Positions 24,613-33,906 are shown, numbered from the stretch's first letter. The stretch is 35,279 nucleotides of DNA from Gammaproteobacteria bacterium (GCA_020444765.1 JAGRHW010000002.1:1-35279), one strand, 5' to 3'. The notes: generated by a model from the letters alone, not told the origin. Numbers and translations are program-made.

Positions 24613-26385
24613 ATGAAAATAAAGCTCCTGTTAGTTTCCTGCCTGTCGGTTCTGGTCAGCGCCTGCGATCCCGGATTGCCCAGCGACGGTATGGCCGCTG
24701 CGCACTCCGTCACGGTAAAAGGCTATGCAGAACCCTTGACGGCTTCGCAATTCGATAAGCTGCCGCCGCTTCAACAGTATCAGGTCGCCAATAAACTCTT
24801 GTCGACATTATACAAGGGTGTTTCCGTCGACGAGTTTTTCGATTTGTCGGCCGGCCTGGGTCAGCCACGGGTAAAAGATTCCGTTAATTTTATCCAGGGC
24901 CTGCGAGTCAGGTTGGCGACTGATCTCGATCCTGCGCAAAAAAAGCAGCTCGATTCCATTATAATCGGCGACCCGGACGCCGTCGATGCTGCCGGCGCCC
25001 CGGCGCCTCTGGACGCAAAATATGACTTCGATGACAGTCGTCCGAAGCAGATGCCGCTGGCACGCATTTTCGACTACCCGGTAAGCCGTGACGCCTATGT
25101 GCAATGGATGGCGCTACACCTGACCAACACGATTCTGTTTTCCCCGGCGGAAGAAATCGACAGCGCCGATATTACCGATGTACAGAACCTGTACCGGCGC
25201 CTGGATATTTCGATCATGTCCGGTGCGAGCGTGCGCTCGATTGTCGCCACCCATCAGCGTTCAATCGAAAACTGGCGGCGCTTCCGTTCCCCGGAAGACA
25301 ATACGCGCGAGATGATCGAGATTTATCTGGGCCTGTTCGACCGGGATGCCGATGTGCCGCGCGCCGCAGAGGCCTGCAGGGATCTGTATCTTACCGATGA
25401 AGCTTCAGGTTACAAACTCGCCTACACGGATTTTCCCAACGATCAGCCGCAGCTTGTGCTGGGCAGCTATGTGCTCAACTGCAATGAATTCTACGATGTT
25501 ATCGCTGCCCATCCGCTGCTGATTCCGCGGGTGACCAGTGTCCTGGTGGACTATTTCTTCGACGGCCGTTCGGTTGAAGACCGCTTGAAACTCGTCGAAT
25601 CGATCAGCGCCAGCGAACCGCAAACATTCGAGGACATCTTCACTGCGATTTTGTTTTCCCGCGAGTACCTGCTCAATACGGAGCGGCCGAAATCCTTCGA
25701 GGAGAACTTTCTCTCGGCCGCCGCGAAAGTGAACTGGCAATCCCGTTCGGATATTTTCTATGGCATGACGACCGGCCGGGGCGGCGCGGGTCGGACCGAG
25801 CTGGCGGAAATGGGCTGGCCGACGATGACACTGAAGCTTGGCAGGTTGGCCGGCATTCCGCTGGATTCCCTGAGTTTTGCCAATTACCACAAGGGCCTGC
25901 GCGAGACCCTGTTGCTCGATAAATATCACTGGGGTGAGTCGATGGGCCTGATCAGGCCCGATGGCCCGCAGCCCGAACCACCGGAGCCGCCTGTCACCGA
26001 CGCGGATGAGCAGGAAAAGGCCGCCTATCGCGAGGCGCTGGCTACCTACAATGAAGAAATTGCAGCCATGACACCGGCCGAGAAAGCGCTTTATGACGAA
26101 GAGCTGGCTGCCTGGCAGGAAACCATGCAAGTGTATGAGCGTGTCGACACGCTGTCGCTCGACGACTTGATCGACTACGTATTCGTGAGTATTGCCGAGC
26201 GCCGCGCGAGCGCCACCGAAAGGCAGGCACTGATCGATATCATGGATGAGGCCGGGCATCTGGAAACCATCGACAATCAGCGGTTTGCGCTGGCATGGCG
26301 CAAGCACGAGCTTGCCACGGTCGTGATGGATTATCTGTCCCGATTACCCGAGATCTATTATTTCAAACGGCACGTCCAGGGGTAG
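24613..26385 (+). CDS. DUF1800-like lipoprotein
   Basis: 590 residues. Lipoprotein signal with lipobox LVSAC (C18). The central part resembles DUF1800 proteins: RSPEDNTREMIEIYLGLFD corresponds to their conserved ENFARE...LF segment, followed by a helical domain with HPLLIPRVTSVLVDYFFDG. An acidic, proline-rich insert (about 455-515) is probably a linker or coiled segment. Followed 7 bp later by a DUF1501 gene; DUF1800 and DUF1501 genes are commonly paired in bacteria, as an exported two-protein module of unknown job. Divergent from the ApbE gene with 121 bp between starts, so a shared control region is possible. Confidence 0.72.
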   Translation: MKIKLLLVSCLSVLVSACDPGLPSDGMAAAHSVTVKGYAEPLTASQFDKLPPLQQYQVANKLLSTLYKGVSVDEFFDLSAGLGQPRVKDSVNFIQGLRVRLATDLDPAQKKQLDSIIIGDPDAVDAAGAPAPLDAKYDFDDSRPKQMPLARIFDYPVSRDAYVQWMALHLTNTILFSPAEEIDSADITDVQNLYRRLDISIMSGASVRSIVATHQRSIENWRRFRSPEDNTREMIEIYLGLFDRDADVPRAAEACRDLYLTDEASGYKLAYTDFPNDQPQLVLGSYVLNCNEFYDVIAAHPLLIPRVTSVLVDYFFDGRSVEDRLKLVESISASEPQTFEDIFTAILFSREYLLNTERPKSFEENFLSAAAKVNWQSRSDIFYGMTTGRGGAGRTELAEMGWPTMTLKLGRLAGIPLDSLSFANYHKGLRETLLLDKYHWGESMGLIRPDGPQPEPPEPPVTDADEQEKAAYREALATYNEEIAAMTPAEKALYDEELAAWQETMQVYERVDTLSLDDLIDYVFVSIAERRASATERQALIDIMDEAGHLETIDNQRFALAWRKHELATVVMDYLSRLPEIYYFKRHVQG

Positions 26386-26392
26386 GATTATC

Positions 26393-27892
26393 ATGCATAG
26401 ACGAGCGTTTCTGAAATCCGCCGGTGTCCTGGGGGTAACCGCGGCTGCATCGCCTTTTTTCGCCGCGGGCGGTTTGATTCGCCAGGCCAGGGCGATGCCA
26501 GCGATAGAGCAGGTCAATTTTGTGCCGCCGGCTGTCTTGCCGCAGATCATTCATGTGTTTCTGTACGGCGGACCATCGGAGCTGGCCGGTAATCTCAGCA
26601 ACATCGCGCAGATCAACACCGTTTCGCAAACCGCTTATCCGGATGAATTACTGCGCGCGGTGTCGAACGATAACGGCCAGATCACCCGTCACGGATTCTG
26701 GCAGGACGCCGGAGGCGCCGCCATGGAAGATATGCTGGCGGCGGGCGATATGTCGGTCTACCGGACCATCAATCGCCGCAAGAACAATACAAGAGCACAC
26801 CGCCCGAGCGTGTTCTCCTGTCAGAAGGGTTCGCTGGATATCGAGCAGGCGCCCGGTGTCGGCACGACGCTCGCGGCCGTGCTGAATGCCAACCGTAGTT
26901 TACTTGAAGGCACCGACCTGCTTGGCGGCAGGACGCTGTTGAATCTCGTCCTGCCGTTTATTTCCTTCGAGGGCACCACGACCGCTTTCGCGCCCGATCC
27001 GGACAATCGCCTGCCGATGCAACTAAAGGGGCTCAGTCTCGACGAACGTTTCGATAATCCCTACACACGGGGCGACAACGATCACGATGCTGAGTTGCAG
27101 GCCTTGATCAACCAGGTCGTCGATGCGACCCAGCGCAGCCGTTTCGACAAAGTCGCCGAAGGGTTTGAGATGCGCCGCGATATGGAAGCCTTGATCGGTA
27201 ATCTGCAGAGTGCCGCCGACAATCCGTTGCCGGTGGTGCCCGGCAACGAGGATGATCCGGATATCGACCCGGCGACCCGGACCTTGCGTTACCCGGACAA
27301 CAACGGTTTCAGTGCGCGTATTAAAGCGGCGGTGACGCTGGCGATCGAAAATCCCGATTCGCTGTACATCACCGTTGGCGGCGGTCTCGGCGGCTGGGAT
27401 GATCACAACTCGGCGATCGAACGCTACGAGCCGCGCATGCAGCAGCTTATGCAAGCGCTGCGTGTCGCGACCAAACACATCCGTTATTCGGACGTCGCTT
27501 ACGGCGGCACGCGCCGGACCGACAATATCATCATCAATGTGCACGGCGATTTCGGGCGCAACGTCAACCTGAACAACTCGGCCGGCTGGGATCACGGCAA
27601 CAACCAGAACCTCTATACCTTTGGCGGTGCTGGCGTACGTCAGGGTGGCCGCCGGGCGCTGGGCAAGGTTGTGGGTAAGACGCAGATCTTTGGTTCGGCC
27701 AAAGAGAACCGTTTGTTCACCGAGCCGACGGACGACAGCTACGAAGCCGAGCCCATGTCGATAGCCGCCAGTGTCTACCGCTATTTCGGTGTGCGTAATC
27801 CGCAGGTGCTGACGCGCGACGATGAGATGAATCCGGCAGGCGATGCGCCGCTCGATGAAACCGTGCCGGGAGAAGCGTCAATGTTCGGATAA
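26393..27892 (+). CDS. DUF1501 protein with Tat signal
   Basis: 499 residues. The N terminus HRRAFLKSAGVLGV is a twin-arginine signal, so the folded protein is exported. DUF1501 features: IIHVFLYGGPSELAGN near the start, RTINRRKNNTRAHRPSVFSC, GGWDDHNSAIERYEPRM, and VHGDFGRNVNLN...GWDHGNN, which resemble metal-binding sites of the alkaline phosphatase or sulfatase-like superfamily to which DUF1501 is related. Substrate unknown. It probably works with the DUF1800-like lipoprotein encoded just upstream. No clear terminator follows. Confidence 0.85.
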   Translation: MHRRAFLKSAGVLGVTAAASPFFAAGGLIRQARAMPAIEQVNFVPPAVLPQIIHVFLYGGPSELAGNLSNIAQINTVSQTAYPDELLRAVSNDNGQITRHGFWQDAGGAAMEDMLAAGDMSVYRTINRRKNNTRAHRPSVFSCQKGSLDIEQAPGVGTTLAAVLNANRSLLEGTDLLGGRTLLNLVLPFISFEGTTTAFAPDPDNRLPMQLKGLSLDERFDNPYTRGDNDHDAELQALINQVVDATQRSRFDKVAEGFEMRRDMEALIGNLQSAADNPLPVVPGNEDDPDIDPATRTLRYPDNNGFSARIKAAVTLAIENPDSLYITVGGGLGGWDDHNSAIERYEPRMQQLMQALRVATKHIRYSDVAYGGTRRTDNIIINVHGDFGRNVNLNNSAGWDHGNNQNLYTFGGAGVRQGGRRALGKVVGKTQIFGSAKENRLFTEPTDDSYEAEPMSIAASVYRYFGVRNPQVLTRDDEMNPAGDAPLDETVPGEASMFG

Positions 27893-28167
27893 GCGGCGGT
27901 TTTGGCGTTCTTTGGTGTGTCAAAAAACAGGCGAAAATTGACCGCTTAAAGGCAGGTTTTTCACTTCAATGCAAGTTTTTATACACAAGCCTTGAAGCCC
28001 GGAGGATAAAATATGAACTTAAGATGACATTCATTTATTGTGCCTAGAAAAACTCTGTAAATTATTGAAATATATGAAAATATTAGATTGTTTAAAATTT
28101 GACCAATTTAACAGACCGCTTTACAGGGCTTGGTTCAGAGAGACTTATCTGATTAGTTTCCACAGAC

Positions 28168-28190
28168 TTATCCACAGATTCTGTAGATAA
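28168..28190. promoter_or_regulatory. Inverted pair of DnaA boxes
   Basis: TTATCCACAGA is followed after one base by TCTGTAGATAA, an inverted copy with one mismatch. The left arm contains the perfect DnaA box TTATCCACA and the right arm, read on the other strand, TTATCTACA. Further partial boxes lie just upstream (CTTATCTGA at 28144, TTTCCACAG at 28157). It could be a DnaA-controlled site or DnaA-titrating site. Confidence 0.5.
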
Positions 28191-28252
28191 AATCCACGAA
28201 AAATAGCGGGTATTGAAGCAGGGTCGATAGTCAAGTTTTTTTTGACACTCGT

Positions 28253-28269
28253 GCCGCGTTGGTCGCGGC
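28253..28269. other. GC-rich stem-loop downstream of uup
   Basis: GCCGCG and CGCGGC flank a 5-base loop, 16 bp past the uup stop on the minus strand. The run of eight T lies on the plus-strand side before the hairpin, so neither strand has the usual hairpin-then-T order. It may stabilise the 3' end. Confidence 0.35.
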
Positions 28270-28284
28270 TGAAAAACCGCCGGA

Positions 28285-30174
28285 TCAGGATTTGTTCGCC
28301 GTGCTTTCCAGTTCTTCCCAGCGCAGAAATCCGGCCTCGAGTTCACGCTCGATTTCCGCCAGTTCCGATTGCAGAGCGGCGGATTGCTCCGGAGATTGTT
28401 GGTAAAAATCCGGCGACGACATGATCTCGTGCAGCTCGGTTTGCCTGGCTTCCAGCATCTCGATTTTTTTCGGTAACTGTTCCAGCTCACGCTGCAATTT
28501 GTAACTCAGTTTGTTACCGCTTGATTTCGTTGCGGGCCTGTCGACAGGCGTTGAGGGCGCTTTTTTCTCAACAAGCGGAGTATCCTCGGACGGTTTCTGG
28601 CGCAACCAGTCACTGTAACCACCGACATAGGCCTCGACCTTGCCATCGCCTTCGAAAACCAGCGAATCCGTGACGATATTGTCGAGAAACTCCCGGTCGT
28701 GGCTGACCAGCAACACCGTGCCCTGATACTCGCTGAGAATTTCCTCCAGCAGCTCCAGCGTTTCGACATCCAGGTCGTTGGTCGGCTCGTCGAGCACCAG
28801 CAGATTGGACGGCTGGACAAAAATTTTCGCCAGCAGCAGGCGGTTGCGCTCGCCACCGGACAGGGCATGAATCGGCGCGCGGGCGCGGGCCGGGGCAAAC
28901 AGAAAGTCCTGCATATAGCTGATGATATGCCGGGATTTGCCATTGATGGTAACCGTGTCCGAACCGCCGCCGACATTTTCCAGCGCCGTCTGCTGCGGGT
29001 TCAGGCTGGAGCGCAGCTGGTCAAAATAGGCAATCTGCAGGCCCGTCCCCAATTGTACACTGCCGCTGTCCGGTTTCAGATCGCCCAGCAGCAGCCGGAT
29101 CAGGGTGGATTTACCGACCCCGTTCGGGCCGATGATGCCGATCTTGTCGCCGCGCAGAATGGTGGTCGAAAAATCCCGGATAATCGTTTTGCCGTCGATG
29201 CTGTAGCTGAGATGCTCGGCCTCAAGAACGATTTTGCCGGAGGTCGAGGCCAGTTGCGCCTGCATGCGGGCTTTACCCATTTGCTGGCGCCGTTCGGCGT
29301 GTTCGCGTCTTAACTGCTTGAGCGCGCGGACCCGGCCTTCATTGCGCGTGCGCCTGGCCTTGATGCCCTGGCGAATCCAGCTTTCTTCCTGGGCGAGCTT
29401 TTTGTCCTGCAGCGCGTGCCGGGTTTGTTCGGCCTCCAGCAGTGCCTGTTTGCCGCGCAGATAAGCCTCGTAGTCGCCGGGCCAGTCGCTTAGTGTGCCG
29501 CGGTCGAGTTCGATGATCCGGGTCGCCAGTTTGCGCAAAAAGGAGCGGTCGTGGGTAATAAAGATCAGCGCCGCGCGGGTGGTCAGCAGATAGTCCTCCA
29601 GCCACTCGATCGCCGGTACGTCGAGATGGTTGGTCGGCTCGTCAAGCAGCAGGATGTCGGGTTCGCCGACCAGCGCGCGAGCCAGCAAGACACGCCGTTT
29701 CATACCGCCGGACAGCGTATCCACGCGTCCGGTCGGATCAAGCTGCATGCGTGACAGCGTTTCGGAAATCTTCTGTGCCAGTTGCCAGCCGTTGCTGCTG
29801 TCGATCCGGCTTTGCAGACTTTCCAGCTCCTTCAGCCGTTCGGCCGCATTGGCCGATTCCGAGACAAGCTTGTATTGTGACAGCAGCTCGCCGGTTTCCC
29901 CGAGGCCGTGAGCGACCACTGTATAGATATCGCCGCTCAGGCTTTGCGGAACTTCCTGTTCCAGGCGGGATATTTTCAGCCCCTGTGTGCGAATGATCTC
30001 ACCGGCGTCGGCGGTGATCTCGCCGGCGATGACTTTCAGCAGGGTGGATTTGCCGGTGCCGTTACGCCCGACCAGCGCGATGCGCTCCAGCGGAGCAACC
30101 GTAAGATCGACCTGATCGAGTACCGGTTTGTCGCCGAAACTGATCGACGTCGCGCTAAGTCTGAGTAGTGCCAT
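28285..30174 (-). CDS. uup: ABC-F ATPase Uup
   Basis: 629 residues, soluble protein with two ABC domains and no membrane segments. Domain 1: Walker A GRNGTGKST (near residue 37), signature LSGGMKRR, Walker B ILLLDEPTNHLD. Domain 2: GPNGVGKST, LSGGERNR, LLVLDEPTNDLD. The linker between them (IKARRTRNEGRVRALKQL) and the C-terminal coiled coil (SYKLQRELEQLPKKIEMLEA) are hallmarks of Uup rather than EttA or YheS. Uup acts on ribosomes or branched DNA intermediates. Start ATG at 30174 has no strong ribosome binding site. Confidence 0.94.
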   Translation of the reverse strand: MALLRLSATSISFGDKPVLDQVDLTVAPLERIALVGRNGTGKSTLLKVIAGEITADAGEIIRTQGLKISRLEQEVPQSLSGDIYTVVAHGLGETGELLSQYKLVSESANAAERLKELESLQSRIDSSNGWQLAQKISETLSRMQLDPTGRVDTLSGGMKRRVLLARALVGEPDILLLDEPTNHLDVPAIEWLEDYLLTTRAALIFITHDRSFLRKLATRIIELDRGTLSDWPGDYEAYLRGKQALLEAEQTRHALQDKKLAQEESWIRQGIKARRTRNEGRVRALKQLRREHAERRQQMGKARMQAQLASTSGKIVLEAEHLSYSIDGKTIIRDFSTTILRGDKIGIIGPNGVGKSTLIRLLLGDLKPDSGSVQLGTGLQIAYFDQLRSSLNPQQTALENVGGGSDTVTINGKSRHIISYMQDFLFAPARARAPIHALSGGERNRLLLAKIFVQPSNLLVLDEPTNDLDVETLELLEEILSEYQGTVLLVSHDREFLDNIVTDSLVFEGDGKVEAYVGGYSDWLRQKPSEDTPLVEKKAPSTPVDRPATKSSGNKLSYKLQRELEQLPKKIEMLEARQTELHEIMSSPDFYQQSPEQSAALQSELAEIERELEAGFLRWEELESTANKS

Positions 30175-30292
30175 GTGAGAGTAAATCCGGGTAGTGCCCT
30201 GGCGGCTGTTTAAAGTCTTCGGTATCAGGGATTTTAAACGGACCCAGCAGATAAAAGGCCATGTGAATTCTGGAGCCGGGCGTGCGGAAACA

Positions 30293-30312
30293 GCCCCGGA
30301 ATCTGTCGGGGC
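30293..30312 (-). terminator. Weak hairpin between yjgR-like gene and uup
   Basis: GCCCCG and CGGGGC with an 8-base loop lie downstream of the yjgR-like stop on the minus strand; the bases after it (TGTTTCCG) are only slightly T-rich. A poor terminator at best. The rest of the 200-bp gap shows no supported gene. Confidence 0.25.
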
Positions 30313-30374
30313 GCATCATATAGTGTTGTCCGGAGGAGCGCAAACCGGCCGGCGGCTTGCGCGCTGAATGGAAC

Positions 30375-31814
30375 TTAGCGCAGCACCGAACCCAGCAAAC
30401 CACGAACGACGCGGGTGGCCAGCCGTGAGGCAATTGAACGTGCCATGGATTTCGCAAAGGTTTCGCCGATACTTTGCCGTGCCCGGCCGCGCGGTTTATC
30501 CTGCTCCCTGGCGGCCATGGTCTCGGCGTGTTTCTGCGCGCGCACCAGCAGCTTTTCATAGGCGGACTCGCGGTCGATGACATTTTCGTAGCGACCCATA
30601 AAGGGACTGCTGGCCAGTACCTGTTGATACTCATCACTGCTGGCCGGCCCGATTCGCGAGTGCGGTGGACAGATCAGCGTCTTTTCCACCACGCTGGGAA
30701 CGCCGTCATTTTCCAGAACCGACACCAGCGCTTCGCCAACACCGAGCTGGGTAATGACTTCCTCGGTATCGAAGGCCGGATTGGCGCGCATGGTTTCGGC
30801 GCTGGCCCGGACGGCTTTTTGATCGCGCGGCGTGAAGGCGCGCAGAGCGTGCTGAACCCGGTTGCCCAACTGGCCGAGCACGCTGTCGGGAATATCCAGT
30901 GGATTCTGGCTGATAAAATAAATACCCACGCCTTTGGAACGGATCAGCCGCACCACGGTTTCGATTTTTTCCAGCAGCGCTTTCGGGGCATCGTCGAATA
31001 ACAGATGCGCCTCGTCGAAAAAGAACACGAAGCGCGGTTTTTCCTGATCGCCGACTTCCGGCAGTTCTTCGAATAATTCCGACATCAGCCACAACAGAAA
31101 CGTCGCATAAAGACGCGGGTTTTCCATCAGCTTGTTGGCAGCGAGGATATTGATATTGCCCTTGCCGGAATGGCTGACGCGCATGAAATCCCAGAGGTCC
31201 AGCGCCGGTTCGCCAAAAAATTCATCGGCGCCCTGTTCTTCGATCACCAGCAGACGCCGCTGGATCGCGCCGACGCTGGCGCTGCTGACGTTGCCGTATT
31301 TGTTCTGGAATTCCTGTCGGTTATCGCCGATAAACTGCAGCGTGGATTTCAGATCCTTGAGATCGAGTATCAACAGGCCTTCGTCGTCGGCGAACTTGAA
31401 GGCGATATTCAACACGCCTTCCTGGGTTTCGTTCAGGTCCAGCAGGCGGGAAAGCAAGGTTGGCCCCATGTCGGTGACGGTGGCGCGCACCGGATGACCC
31501 TGATCGCCGAGCAGATCCCAGAAAACCACCGGGCTGGCCGCCAGCTGGAAATTGTCGATGCCGATTTTTTCGATCCGTTCGTCTACCTTGGGGTGCGGTT
31601 TGCCGGCTTGCGAAATACCGGATAAATCGCCTTTTACGTCCGCCATGAAGACCGGCACACCGATGGCTGAGAAACCTTCCGCGAGAACCTGCAGGGTTAC
31701 GGTTTTGCCTGTGCCGGTGGCGCCTGCGATCAGGCCGTGGCGGTTGGCGTAACGCGGGTTGAGAAAAACGTGCTGATCACCTTTGCCGATCAGGATGCGC
31801 AGATCTTCCGACAT
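30375..31814 (-). CDS. yjgR: DUF853 HerA-type ATPase, YjgR-like
   Basis: 479 residues. Begins with the YjgR-type segment [18 protein letters not shown] (Walker A GATGTGKT near residue 31) and [12 protein letters not shown]. The Walker B is [29 protein letters not shown] and [18 protein letters not shown] match the sensor and arginine regions of the HerA/FtsK-like fold. The C-terminal tail is basic ([14 protein letters not shown]). A hexameric ATPase is expected; the cellular role of YjgR is not settled. It lies 200 bp upstream of uup on the same strand, and a separate promoter upstream is plausible. Confidence 0.9.
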   Translation of the reverse strand: MSEDLRILIGKGDQHVFLNPRYANRHGLIAGATGTGKTVTLQVLAEGFSAIGVPVFMADVKGDLSGISQAGKPHPKVDERIEKIGIDNFQLAASPVVFWDLLGDQGHPVRATVTDMGPTLLSRLLDLNETQEGVLNIAFKFADDEGLLILDLKDLKSTLQFIGDNRQEFQNKYGNVSSASVGAIQRRLLVIEEQGADEFFGEPALDLWDFMRVSHSGKGNINILAANKLMENPRLYATFLLWLMSELFEELPEVGDQEKPRFVFFFDEAHLLFDDAPKALLEKIETVVRLIRSKGVGIYFISQNPLDIPDSVLGQLGNRVQHALRAFTPRDQKAVRASAETMRANPAFDTEEVITQLGVGEALVSVLENDGVPSVVEKTLICPPHSRIGPASSDEYQQVLASSPFMGRYENVIDRESAYEKLLVRAQKHAETMAAREQDKPRGRARQSIGETFAKSMARSIASRLATRVVRGLLGSVLR

Positions 31815-31904
31815 GGATTGGCTCCCGTTGATGGATTCGAAGCGTGCTGGTGCTTTATTGTACCCGTAGCCGCGGGACGGTCAGGGCCGGACTTCGAAAA
31901 TTTT

Positions 31905-31934
31905 TGTATAAAGTGTTACACAATTCTACATCAA
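31905..31934 (-). promoter_or_regulatory. Predicted sigma-70 promoter for the yjgR-like gene
   Basis: On the minus strand TTGATG (31934-31929) and TATACA (31910-31905) are separated by 18 bp, about 90 bp before the yjgR-like start. Both hexamers are near consensus. Confidence 0.5.
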
Positions 31935-31977
31935 GGCGAAAGCCGCGTGTTTTGACAGCCGGATGAGCAAGTCCGGG

Positions 31978-32823
31978 TTAGCCGGTTCGGGATTCCGGTT
32001 GCGGCTGTTTCCGCCAGTAGGCGGCTTTGCTCGCGGTCTGATTCAGGTCGAGATTATAGGAGGTGTATAAAACGCCGAATTTTTTCGACGATTGTGCATC
32101 GCGGTAAAGCCGGAACTGAATCGGTTCACGGGTCATCACGGACAAGGGTCCCCAGCGTTCGGGTGCAGTTTCCGGTCCGCCGCCGGCAAACACGTGAAAG
32201 ATAAAACTCGATTTCTGCATATAGCCGATGGCCCGGAAGCTGTCGTTATCGAAGTAACTGAAGACCCGGTTTTCCTGCCCCTTGATGACTTTGCTGGCAA
32301 AGCCGGTCAGCGCCGAGGCGGGTGCCTGTTCGCCGAACAAAAAGCGGTTCGGCCGCAGTTGAACGCGTTTGCCGTTGTCGCTCACCTGGCTGGCGATCTT
32401 CAGCAGTTTGGCAAAACGCTGGCCGCTGACCTGCGGTAGCGGATTTTCCTGCGAAAGATGCAACTGGTTGCTGCCGGCAAGCCCGGTTTGCTGCAGCAAT
32501 ATACCGACCCCGAGGGCGAGAATCGGCGGTTCTTCCTTACGGCATTCGTAAAGCGGTTCGACGGGAATCGTGCGCCGTTCCTGGAGTAGTTTCAGGCCGT
32601 TTTTTTCGGCGAATTTGCTGAGATAGTCCAGTAATTCGGGATTTTCCTCGCGCAGGCGGTTCGGGTAGATCAGGGTCAGGCGGCGCTGGATGGTACGGCA
32701 GCGCAACTGGCAATAGTCCTTGCTGCTGTTACTCATGCCCGCATCGTTGATTGCGTGGGAAATATCTGCAATCCAGTGTCCGCTTTGTGGTTGCTCTGGC
32801 GTTGGTTTCTGCGCATCATTCAT
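31978..32823 (-). CDS. Conserved-looking protein of unknown function
   Basis: 281 residues; I do not recognise the family. It has no signal peptide or membrane helix. Visible: three cysteines in a KDYCQLRCRT segment and a later ECRKEEP near the N-terminal half, a basic stretch IQRRLTLIYPNRLRE, and a C-terminal half rich in beta-type sequence (VFSYFDNDSFRAIGYM, SSFIFHVFAGGGP, IQFRLYRDAQ). The ATG at 32823 is chosen. The frame stays open upstream to 33306, but that part is antisense to the DUF815 gene and compositionally a shadow. A start at 32880 would add 19 residues and has no ribosome binding site. Divergent from the DUF815 gene with under 100 bp between. Confidence 0.65.
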   Translation of the reverse strand: MNDAQKPTPEQPQSGHWIADISHAINDAGMSNSSKDYCQLRCRTIQRRLTLIYPNRLREENPELLDYLSKFAEKNGLKLLQERRTIPVEPLYECRKEEPPILALGVGILLQQTGLAGSNQLHLSQENPLPQVSGQRFAKLLKIASQVSDNGKRVQLRPNRFLFGEQAPASALTGFASKVIKGQENRVFSYFDNDSFRAIGYMQKSSFIFHVFAGGGPETAPERWGPLSVMTREPIQFRLYRDAQSSKKFGVLYTSYNLDLNQTASKAAYWRKQPQPESRTG

Positions 32824-32916
32824 AGGAATCCGGGCCCTGTTTTCCGGTCGTTGTTCCGGGCGAGGTGTGCGGCGGAACATGAAAATTTCTAACTGCAATA
32901 GAATCAGGAAGTTAAA

Positions 32917-33792
32917 TTGGAAAAACTCATTCCCCAACTCACCAAGGTACTGCAACGAATAGAAGCGATTTTTGGGCCAGAAAGCGTAACCGAGCTCGAC
33001 GGCTCGACGCTGGCCTGGCGCTGGCTGGTCAAATCGGGTGGTCTGGCGAGTGGCGGGATGCTTGAGCCGATTACCGATCCGCACCGGCTGACGCTGGCGG
33101 ATCTGCTCGGAATCGACCGGCAAAAAACCTTGTTGACCCGCAATACCCTGCAGTTTGTCCGGGGCGCGCCATGCAACAACGCCTTGCTGTGGGGCGCGCG
33201 CGGCACCGGCAAATCGTCGCTGGTGAAAGCCTTGTTGAATGAGTTTGCCGACGACGGTTTGCGGCTTATCGAAATCGACGCCCACGCGCTGATCGACCTG
33301 CCGCATGTGGTAGCGCCGCTGCGCGGCCGTCCCGAGCGGTTTATCCTGTATGTAGATGACTTGTCGTTTGATGCCGATGATTCAAGTTACCGGACCCTGA
33401 AGGCCGCGCTCGACGGCTCGGTGTCGAGTGCGCCTGACAATGTGGTGATTTACGCAACCTCCAATCGCCGCCATCTGCTGCCCGAGCATCATTCGGACAA
33501 TCTGGACGCAAAGATCGTCGATGGTGAAATTCATCATGGCGAGGCGGTGGAGGAGAAAATCTCTCTCTCTGAGCGTTTCGGTATCTGGCTGGCCTTCCAT
33601 CCGTTTTCCCAGCGCCTTTACCTGGAGGTCGTCAGCCACTGGCTGGCGCAGCAAGGTGTGCCGGAACTGACCGAAGAAGCCGAGCGCGCGGCCCTGCAAT
33701 GGGCCTTGTTGCGCGGCAACCGTAGCGGCCGGGTCGCCGCCCAGTTTGCCCGTGACTGGGCCGGGCAGCGGGCCATCGTGGACGAGCTGTAG
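32917..33792 (+). CDS. DUF815 AAA+ ATPase
   Basis: 291 residues. Walker A GARGTGKSS near residue 93, Walker B ILYVDDLSFD, and sensor segment VVIYATSNRRHL give an AAA+ fold. IDGEIHHGEAVEEKISLSERFG-type sequence (DGEIHHGEAVEEKISLSERF) and the C-terminal WALLRGNRSGRVAAQFARDW are features of the DUF815 family. Cytoplasmic, role unknown. Start is TTG at 32917, supported by AGGAAG eight bases upstream; no in-frame ATG precedes it. It converges on ibaG across a 115-bp gap that holds a repeat. Confidence 0.88.
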   Translation: MEKLIPQLTKVLQRIEAIFGPESVTELDGSTLAWRWLVKSGGLASGGMLEPITDPHRLTLADLLGIDRQKTLLTRNTLQFVRGAPCNNALLWGARGTGKSSLVKALLNEFADDGLRLIEIDAHALIDLPHVVAPLRGRPERFILYVDDLSFDADDSSYRTLKAALDGSVSSAPDNVVIYATSNRRHLLPEHHSDNLDAKIVDGEIHHGEAVEEKISLSERFGIWLAFHPFSQRLYLEVVSHWLAQQGVPELTEEAERAALQWALLRGNRSGRVAAQFARDWAGQRAIVDEL

Positions 33793-33840
33793 AGGCTGCG
33801 GCAAGCAAGCGCCTGACGACAGCCTCCAGGTTTATCTAAC

Positions 33841-33906
33841 AGCCTGTCTAAAAACTCTGATGTCGGCTGCAATCATGCTGATTTGACCCAGAGACTCCAG
33901 ACAGCC
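33841..33906. repeat. Copy 2 of a dispersed repeat with imperfect inverted ends
   Basis: About 66 bp between the converging DUF815 and ibaG genes. The left end AGCCTGTCTAAAAACTCTG and right end CAGAGACTCCAGACAGCC are imperfect inverted copies, and the right end recurs at 3929-3946. This small, terminally inverted, non-coding form resembles a MITE or REP-like element; it could also work as a bidirectional terminator for the two convergent genes. Confidence 0.4.

Larger units (their letters stand above)
27893..28284. other. AT-rich intergenic region between converging DUF1501 and uup genes
   Basis: About 390 bp without a gene I can support. The middle (about 28010-28110) is clearly more A/T-rich than its surroundings. 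It contains a strong GGAGG followed by a 4-codon open frame (28013-28027), a DnaA-box palindrome and a GC stem-loop near the uup stop (listed separately). No tRNA or known RNA family was recognised. Confidence 0.6.

Noticed and set aside
28013..28027. Four-codon open frame behind a strong GGAGG
   Set aside because: Too short to call a leader peptide, with no biosynthetic or resistance gene downstream to be attenuated.
28140..28200. Chromosomal replication origin
   Set aside because: There are DnaA boxes but no dnaA, dnaN, mnmG or parAB neighbours, and too few boxes are seen for oriC.
28222..28269. Intrinsic terminator for uup
   Set aside because: The T run and the GC hairpin are in the wrong order for either strand.
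30155..30316. Minus-strand 53-codon frame overlapping the uup start
   Set aside because: It has no ribosome binding site, overlaps uup by 20 bases and resembles no family I know; kept only as a remote possibility.
32824..33306. N-terminal extension of the unknown minus-strand gene across the DUF815 gene
   Set aside because: The extension is antisense to conserved AAA+ motifs and lacks coding character; the start at 32823 is preferred.
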